A stretch of DNA of 64,000 nucleotides. Source: JAWWOW01 sp033851265. Its GTDB lineage: Bacteria > Actinomycetota > Actinomycetes > JAWWOW01. Location of the stretch: NCBI GenBank assembly GCA_033851265.1, contig JAWWOW010000008.1, forward strand, positions 46,810 to 110,809, given 5' to 3'. The notes below the pieces were generated by a model, which was not told where the DNA came from, did not search any database, and worked only from the letters and a program-made list of their open reading frames with translations. A program made the position numbers and the translations under genes. This document shows positions 59,157 through 64,000 of this stretch, piece by piece. Each line of letters begins with the position of its first letter. Positions within the stretch are counted from its first letter, which is position 1.

Positions 59157-60676
59157 GCAGTCTCCCGGACGGGTCCGTCCAACCGACGCGCGAGGAATTC
59201 GAGCGCCTCGGTGCCGAATACCGCGTCGTGCCCGTGGTGCGCCGCCTGCTCGCCGACGGTGAGACACCGGTCGGTGTCTACCGGAAGCTTGCCGGCAACC
59301 GCCCCGGCACATTTCTTCTCGAGTCGGCCGAGCACGGCCGGGTCTGGTCGCGCTACTCATTCGTCGGGGTGCGCAGTTCAGCAACACTGACCGAGCGCGA
59401 CGGCGTGACCGTGTGGGTTGGTGACCCGCCCGCCTTTGCCGCCGAGCATTCGACTAATCCGCTCGCGGCGTTGCGTGACACGGTCGAGCAGTTGCGTACG
59501 CCGCGGCTACCGGATCTGCCTCCGTTGACCGGCGGCCTGGTCGGCTACCTCTCCTATGACGCCATCCGCCGCATCGAGAGACTGCCATCGACGCTCCCCG
59601 ACGACCTCGGTATGCCCGAGCTCGCGATGATGCTCGTCACCGACCTGGCCGTGCTCGACCACAGCGACGGCACTGTCCTGCTCATCGCCAACGTCGTCCG
59701 TGATGGCCGCGTCGGCGACGCGGAGGCGTATGACGACGCAGTCGCGCGTCTCGACGCGATGACGACCGAGCTCGCCAAACCTGCCGAGCCAAGCGTGGTC
59801 AGCGTGGTCAGCAACGACGCACCGGCGTACGCACGACGGACCGAAGCAGCTGAGTTCATGCACGCCGTCGAGCAGGCCAAGGAGGAGATCCGCGCGGGGG
59901 AGGCGTTCCAGATCGTCTTGTCCCAGCGGTTCGAGATGGATGCGGACGCGGACGCGCTCGACGTCTATCGCGTGTTGCGGGCAGCTAACCCCAGTCCGTA
60001 CATGTACCTGTTGCGCTTCCCCGGACGCGATACGCCGTTCGACGTCGTCGGGTCCTCTCCAGAGGCACTCGTCAAGGTGACCGACGGGCGTGCGTTGCTG
60101 CACCCGATCGCCGGGACCAAGCCGCGAGGGGCCACCCCGGAGGACGACGCCCGGCTCGCTCACGAACTGCTCACCGATCCGAAGGAGCGCGCCGAGCACG
60201 TCATGCTCGTCGACCTCGGCCGTAACGACCTCGGTCGCGTCTGCACACCCGACAGCGTCGAAGTGATCGATTTCTTCTCGGTGGAGCGGTACAGCCACGT
60301 GATGCATCTCGTCTCGACCGTCGTCGGCAACGTGGCTCCCGGCAGGACGGCGTACGACGTGCTCGCCGCATGTTTTCCCGCAGGCACGTTGTCGGGGGCA
60401 CCCAAGGTCCGCGCCATGGAGATCATCGAGGAGCTGGAACCATTCCGGCGGAACCTGTACGGCGGCGCCGTCGGCTATCTCGACGTGCATGGCGACCTGG
60501 ACACGGCAATCGCGATTCGCACAGCCGTGCTGCACGCCGGCCGTGCATACGTTCAGGCAGGCGCCGGCATCGTCGCTGACTCGGACCCTGAAACTGAGGA
60601 AGAAGAAACGCGCAACAAAGCGGCGGTCGTGCTGGCCGCGATCGCCGCGGCGGCGACGTTGCGTCCGGCACCGTGA
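59153..60676 (+). CDS. trpE: Anthranilate synthase component I
   Basis: 507-aa large subunit that converts chorismate to anthranilate. The feedback-inhibition motif LLESAEHGRVWSRYSF is near the N-terminus and the catalytic core includes PSPYMYLLRF, GSSPEALVKV, HPIAGTKPRGATPEDD, VDLGRNDLGRVC and GTLSGAPKVRAMEIIEELEP. ATG 59153 overlaps the leader ORF stop and lies in a hairpin; ATG 59141, 4 codons upstream, is an in-frame alternative that is also inside it. No trpG is adjacent. Confidence 0.96.
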   Translation: MSSLPDGSVQPTREEFERLGAEYRVVPVVRRLLADGETPVGVYRKLAGNRPGTFLLESAEHGRVWSRYSFVGVRSSATLTERDGVTVWVGDPPAFAAEHSTNPLAALRDTVEQLRTPRLPDLPPLTGGLVGYLSYDAIRRIERLPSTLPDDLGMPELAMMLVTDLAVLDHSDGTVLLIANVVRDGRVGDAEAYDDAVARLDAMTTELAKPAEPSVVSVVSNDAPAYARRTEAAEFMHAVEQAKEEIRAGEAFQIVLSQRFEMDADADALDVYRVLRAANPSPYMYLLRFPGRDTPFDVVGSSPEALVKVTDGRALLHPIAGTKPRGATPEDDARLAHELLTDPKERAEHVMLVDLGRNDLGRVCTPDSVEVIDFFSVERYSHVMHLVSTVVGNVAPGRTAYDVLAACFPAGTLSGAPKVRAMEIIEELEPFRRNLYGGAVGYLDVHGDLDTAIAIRTAVLHAGRAYVQAGAGIVADSDPETEEEETRNKAAVVLAAIAAAATLRPAP

Positions 60677-61278
60677 ACTCCGGCCGGCGTGAACTCGTCG
60701 CTGTTGTCGGTCTCACCCTGCTCGGCGCTGCGCTGACCCTGCTGGCTGTCGGCAGGCCGTGGGCACATGCGGTCGTGAGCGAGCCGCCCCTGCCGGCTCA
60801 GCGCGTGGACCTCTCGGGTCGCGCCGTCACTCCGCTGGTTGCCGCTCTTGGCATCGTGGCGCTGGCCGCCGCCGTTGCAATCCTCGCGACGCGTGGCCGA
60901 TGGCGCCTTGTCGTCGGCGTCGTCATCGCACTCGCCGGCGCAGCGATCGTTGGCACCTCCGCCACGCTGTCCGCGCCGGACATCCGCTCCGGTTCGGCAT
61001 TGCGCGACCGTGCACCTGCTGCCGATCATCGCGGCGCCGTGGTCACCATCGAGCTACGTGGGTGGCGACATGTCGCGGCGGGCGGCGGCATCGTGTTGGT
61101 GGCGGCCGGCCTGCTGACCATCGCTCGGGGTCGTGCTCTGGCCACAATGGGCCAGCGGTACGACGCCCCGACGAGCACGCCACAGCGCGCGCCTTCACCG
61201 CAACCAGCAGCGGCCTCGCGCAGCGAGGACACCGACCTCTGGGAGCAACTCGAACGCGGCGAGGACCCGACCGCCTAG
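60673..61278 (+). CDS. Trp biosynthesis-associated membrane protein
   Basis: 201-aa protein with four predicted helices and the actinobacterial Trp-operon membrane protein pattern (ELVAVVGLTLLGAALTLLAVGRPWA near the start, VTPLVAALGIVALAAAVAILA, and LRGWRHVAAGGGIVLVAAGLL). The family is typically found between trpE and trpC; its function is not known. GTG 60673 overlaps the trpE stop. The cytoplasmic tail is acidic (DTDLWEQLERGEDP). Confidence 0.88.
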   Translation: MNSGRRELVAVVGLTLLGAALTLLAVGRPWAHAVVSEPPLPAQRVDLSGRAVTPLVAALGIVALAAAVAILATRGRWRLVVGVVIALAGAAIVGTSATLSAPDIRSGSALRDRAPAADHRGAVVTIELRGWRHVAAGGGIVLVAAGLLTIARGRALATMGQRYDAPTSTPQRAPSPQPAAASRSEDTDLWEQLERGEDPTA

Positions 61279-61312
61279 CGCGCTCACCACAACCAGTCGC
61301 TTTACGGCGCCC

Positions 61313-61330
61313 TAACAATCCCCGAACAAT
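61313..61330 (+). promoter_or_regulatory. 11-bp-period direct repeat, possible response-regulator site
   Basis: AACAAT occurs at 61314-61319 and 61325-61330 (TAACAATCCCCGAACAAT), 11 bp apart, 45 bp before the response-regulator start. OmpR-family regulators bind direct repeats of about this period (for example GTAAC-N6-GTAAC for MtrA), so autoregulation is plausible. Confidence 0.4.
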
Positions 61331-61374
61331 GCACTCGTGGCTGGTATCGATCATGGCCGGATGCGGGAGGGCCG

Positions 61375-62070
61375 TTGACGAGCGAGCACGCCAGCGACCC
61401 CGGTAAGGGGCTGGTGCTCGTCGTCGAGGACGAGAAGCCGATTGCGGATCTCGAACGCATGTACCTCGCGCGCGAAGGCTTCGGCGTTCATGTCGAGACC
61501 GACGGTCGCGCCGGTCTCGCCGCGGCCCGATCGATGCGGCCGGCGGCGATCGTGCTCGACGTCGGCTTGCCAATCCTCGACGGCACCGAGGTGTGCCGCG
61601 CGCTGCGCGCGGACGGCGACTGGACACCCATCCTGTTCGTCACCGCTCGCGACGACGAGGTCGACCGCATCCTCGGTCTTGAGCTAGGCGCCGACGACTA
61701 CATCACCAAGCCGTTCTCACCGCGGGAGTTCGTCGCGCGGGTGAAGACAGTTCTGCGGCGTTCGTCAGGCGCGCGCGAGGAGCGGGTGTTCGTTGCTGGC
61801 TCGGTGACCGTTGACCCGGCGCGGCGCAGCGTCCTTGCGGCCGGCACGGACGTTTCGTTGACTGCGACGGAGTTCGATCTGCTCGCCTACCTCATGCGAC
61901 GACCCGGTCGCGTGTTCACTCGCGAGCAACTTCTCTCGGAGGTGTGGGGGTACGCCGCCGCAGCAGGCACCCGAACAGTCGACGTACACATCGCGCAGCT
62001 GCGCGGGAAGCTCGGTGCGGCAAGCCCCATCCGGACGATCCGCGGCGTGGGGTACGCCGCCGGGCCATGA
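61375..62070 (+). CDS. OmpR-family response regulator
   Basis: 231-aa response regulator. The receiver domain (about residues 13-127) has the acidic pair in VVEDEKPIADL, phosphoacceptor D62 in IVLDVGLPILDG, and switch residues in LFVTARDD and YITKPFSPREF. The winged-helix effector (about 140-230) has FDLLAYLMRRPGRVFTREQLL, TRTVDVHIAQLRGKL and IRTIRGVGY. TTG 61375 has GGGAGG 4 nt upstream. It is coupled to the sensor kinase by ATGA and lies between trp genes. Confidence 0.94.
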   Translation: MTSEHASDPGKGLVLVVEDEKPIADLERMYLAREGFGVHVETDGRAGLAAARSMRPAAIVLDVGLPILDGTEVCRALRADGDWTPILFVTARDDEVDRILGLELGADDYITKPFSPREFVARVKTVLRRSSGAREERVFVAGSVTVDPARRSVLAAGTDVSLTATEFDLLAYLMRRPGRVFTREQLLSEVWGYAAAAGTRTVDVHIAQLRGKLGAASPIRTIRGVGYAAGP

Positions 62071-63518
62071 CTGCGCGAACGCGTCGTCGACGTCCGAGCC
62101 TGTCGTCGCGCGTCACCCTGGTCACGATCGCGGTTGCGGTTCTGGCCGTTCTCGTCGCCGGGCTCGTCTCGATCGGCCTCGTCCGCACTGCGGCGGAGGA
62201 TCAGGCCCGCGGCCAACTCGGACGCGAAGCCGATGTCGTTGCTGGCCTTAGCGACGACGGTGGGCTCCGCCTGAAACGCCCGGCGTTGGCGCGCGCACTA
62301 CAGCTCGACGACATCAGCATCGTCCGGATCAATCCAGGCGGTCGGGTGGCGCCTGTCGGTGGCGACGGAGTGATCTCCGCTGACGACGTACGCCGTCTCC
62401 TCGCAGGCCAGCCGATTTCCGCCGTACGACGCAACGGGTCCGCTCAACGCGTCTTCGTCGAGGGCCGGCCCGCTGACACCGCGGGAGCCGTCGTGCTGTG
62501 GCAACCGGCACAAGAATCACGAGATGCCGTCTGGGGTGCGCTGCGCCGCATCGGGTTAGCGCTGTTGATCGGGTTGGCGATCGCTGCGATTGCCGGTGCA
62601 CTGTTGGCGAGGCGGCTGGCCCGGCCGCTGCAGCACGCCGCAGCCGCTGCCCATCAGCTGTCTGCGGGTGCGCGTGACGTCCGGCTCCAACCCGAGGGGC
62701 CCGCAGAGGTTGCCGAGGTGGCTGAGGCCTTGAACTTGCTCGCCGACTCTCTTGCCGCGAGCGAAGCCCGGCAGCGGGAGTTCCTGCTCTCGGTCTCACA
62801 CGAGCTGCGCACGCCGCTGACCGCCGTCAAGGGATACGCGGAGGCGCTCGCCGACGGCGTCGTTCCGACGGCAGACGTGGCCGCTACCGGCTCGACGATG
62901 CTGGGTGAGGCTGCGCGGTTGGAACGACTGGTTGCCGACCTACTCGACCTTGCTCGGCTGGGAGCCGAAGACTTCCGTCTCGACATGAGTGAGGTCGACA
63001 TCACCGAACTCGCTCGGCGCGCGGCGACTGTCTGGTCAGACCGATGCGCGCGTGCGGGTGTGCTGTTCGGTCTCGAACTGCCCGATGCGCCGCTGGTCAT
63101 TCGCACCGATCTCACCCGGGTGCGCCAGATTCTCGACGGCCTCGCCGAGAACGCGTTGCGGGCGACGCCAGCCGGCAAGCCGCTGATCCTCGCGGTGCGG
63201 CGGGAGGACGACAACCAGCACAGCTGGGCCGTGCTCGAAGTCCGCGACGGTGGCCCCGGCCTCACGCCGGACGATCAACGTGTTGCGTTCGAACGCTCCG
63301 CACTCCATGACCGCTACCGCGGCAAGCGCCGCGTCGGCCTCGGAATCGGGCTCGCACTCATTGGCGGGCTCGTCGCACGCCTTGGTGGTACGGCGCATGC
63401 GGGAACCGCTGAAGAAGGTGGCGCGTCGTTCGTCGTCCGGCTGCCTGTTGTCGGTCCGGATGATCACTGGAACGTCGCGGATGGGGGCGCTCCCGCCACG
63501 GTGGAACGCGCTCGGTAG
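62067..63518 (+). CDS. Sensor histidine kinase
   Basis: 483-aa membrane kinase. One helix at about residues 14-40, an extracytoplasmic domain (about 41-150) without a recognisable ligand fold, and a second helix (about 160-180, IGLALLIGLAIAAIAGALLA) precede a HAMP domain (RRLARPLQHAAAAAHQL). The H-box is FLLSVSHELRTPLTAVKGYAEAL with H245, followed by the N-box LDGLAENALRATP, G1 VRDGGPGLTPDD and G2 GLGIGLAL. ATG 62067 overlaps the regulator stop. Confidence 0.94.
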   Translation: MTARTRRRRPSLSSRVTLVTIAVAVLAVLVAGLVSIGLVRTAAEDQARGQLGREADVVAGLSDDGGLRLKRPALARALQLDDISIVRINPGGRVAPVGGDGVISADDVRRLLAGQPISAVRRNGSAQRVFVEGRPADTAGAVVLWQPAQESRDAVWGALRRIGLALLIGLAIAAIAGALLARRLARPLQHAAAAAHQLSAGARDVRLQPEGPAEVAEVAEALNLLADSLAASEARQREFLLSVSHELRTPLTAVKGYAEALADGVVPTADVAATGSTMLGEAARLERLVADLLDLARLGAEDFRLDMSEVDITELARRAATVWSDRCARAGVLFGLELPDAPLVIRTDLTRVRQILDGLAENALRATPAGKPLILAVRREDDNQHSWAVLEVRDGGPGLTPDDQRVAFERSALHDRYRGKRRVGLGIGLALIGGLVARLGGTAHAGTAEEGGASFVVRLPVVGPDDHWNVADGGAPATVERAR

Positions 63519-63587
63519 CCTTGCGCCGCGCCGGTCCCGCCGCCCAGCAATGCACACCGGAGTCGCATTCGAGGGGAGTAAAGGCCC

Positions 63588-64000
63588 GTGAGCGTTCTCG
63601 ACGAGATCCTCGTTGGGGTGCGCGCGGATCTTGCCGAACGGCAGCAAGAGGTCCCGCTGGAAGTCCTGAAAGAACGAGCGCGACTGCAACCATCGCCGCA
63701 CGATGCGCTGGCAGTGCTACGACAGCCCGGTGTCGGTGTCATCGCCGAAGTAAAACGCGCTAGCCCATCGCGCGGTCCGCTTGCGCCGATCGATGATGCG
63801 GCGCACCTCGCGCGAGAGTACGAAGCCGGTGGTGCGCGCGTCGTCAGCGTGCTCACCGAGAAGCGAAGTTTCAACGGAACACTCGACGACCTCGATGCAG
63901 TGCGCCACGCCGTCGACGTACCAGTGCTGCGGAAGGACTTCATTCTCGCGTCGTACCAACTGTGGGAGGCCCGCGCGCATGGTGCCGACCTCTGCTTGCT
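63588..64000 (+). CDS. trpC: Indole-3-glycerol phosphate synthase, 3'-truncated by window edge
   Basis: First 137 codons of TrpC. It starts at GTG 63588 with GGGGAG 9 nt upstream (MSVLDEILVGVRADLAERQQ). IAEVKRASPSRGPLAPID holds the catalytic Lys/phosphate motifs, followed by AREYEAGGARVVSVLTEKRSF and the VLRKDFILASYQLWEAR segment with the second active-site Lys. The reading frame runs off the right edge. It completes the order trpE - membrane protein - two-component system - trpC. Confidence 0.95.
   Translation, partial: MSVLDEILVGVRADLAERQQEVPLEVLKERARLQPSPHDALAVLRQPGVGVIAEVKRASPSRGPLAPIDDAAHLAREYEAGGARVVSVLTEKRSFNGTLDDLDAVRHAVDVPVLRKDFILASYQLWEARAHGADLCL

Noticed and set aside
1..64000. 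CRISPR arrays, insertion sequences, prophage, tRNA and rRNA genes
   Set aside because: None seen: no regularly spaced repeats with unique spacers, no transposase or integrase motifs, no RNA gene signatures.

Overview
This window is a core stretch of a high-GC actinomycete (Actinomycetota) chromosome. The evidence is the very high GC content, many GTG starts, dense ATGA/GTGA gene overlaps, and an actinobacterial gene order: division and cell-wall (dcw) cluster, then pgeF-yggS-sepF-yggT-divIVA, ileS, rluD, dnaE1, the his cluster and trp genes. FtsA, MinCD and FtsEX are absent here, while SepF and DivIVA/Wag31 are present, as is usual in the phylum. MurE carries the DNPR motif of diaminopimelate-adding enzymes. 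I cannot name the genus from sequence alone. I found no CRISPR array, insertion sequence, prophage, tRNA or rRNA.

Regions: (1) 1-6310, translesion/repair polymerases: 3' part of dnaE2, a secreted tandem-duplicated metallopeptidase-like protein, a methyltransferase, dinB and a DUF3040 membrane protein. (2) 6330-11064, a minus-strand operon moxR - DUF58 - TgpA-type transglutaminase, diverging from (3) a TetR regulator with a coupled methyltransferase (11187-12667). (4) 12700-33590, the dcw cluster, headed by mraZ with an ordered array of MraZ boxes, running through rsmH, ftsL, pbpB, murE, murF, mraY, murD, ftsW, murG, murC, murB, ftsQ, ftsZ and then pgeF, yggS, sepF, yggT, divIVA. A cupin and a small membrane protein sit between murG and murC. 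(5) 33702-41028, two lysine/alanine-rich proteins (one membrane-anchored, one a DksA-type zinc finger) flanking ileS, then rluD; lspA, which I expect between the dksA-like gene and rluD, is not there. (6) 41025-48917, a membrane protein, dnaE1, a STAS protein, an amidohydrolase and a LON-domain protein. (7) 48969-59070, hisD-hisC-[G1 peptidase]-hisB-hisH-[two inverted propeller paralogues]-hisA/priA-hisF-[DUF4234]-hisI. (8) 59067-64000, a possible leader peptide and hairpin, trpE, the trp-associated membrane protein, a two-component system, and the 5' part of trpC.

The genes cooperate in septal peptidoglycan synthesis (Mur enzymes make lipid II; FtsW/PbpB polymerise it; FtsQ/L/Z, SepF and DivIVA place it), in DNA replication and damage tolerance (DnaE1, DnaE2, DinB), and in linked histidine and tryptophan synthesis. 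The most unusual signals are the hisI-trpE junction (a 29-codon ORF overlapping both genes, with a perfect 13-bp hairpin over the trpE start), the bidirectional MraZ-box arrangement, the non-histidine genes inserted in the his cluster, the two-component system inside the trp genes, and the two histone-H1-like tailed proteins.
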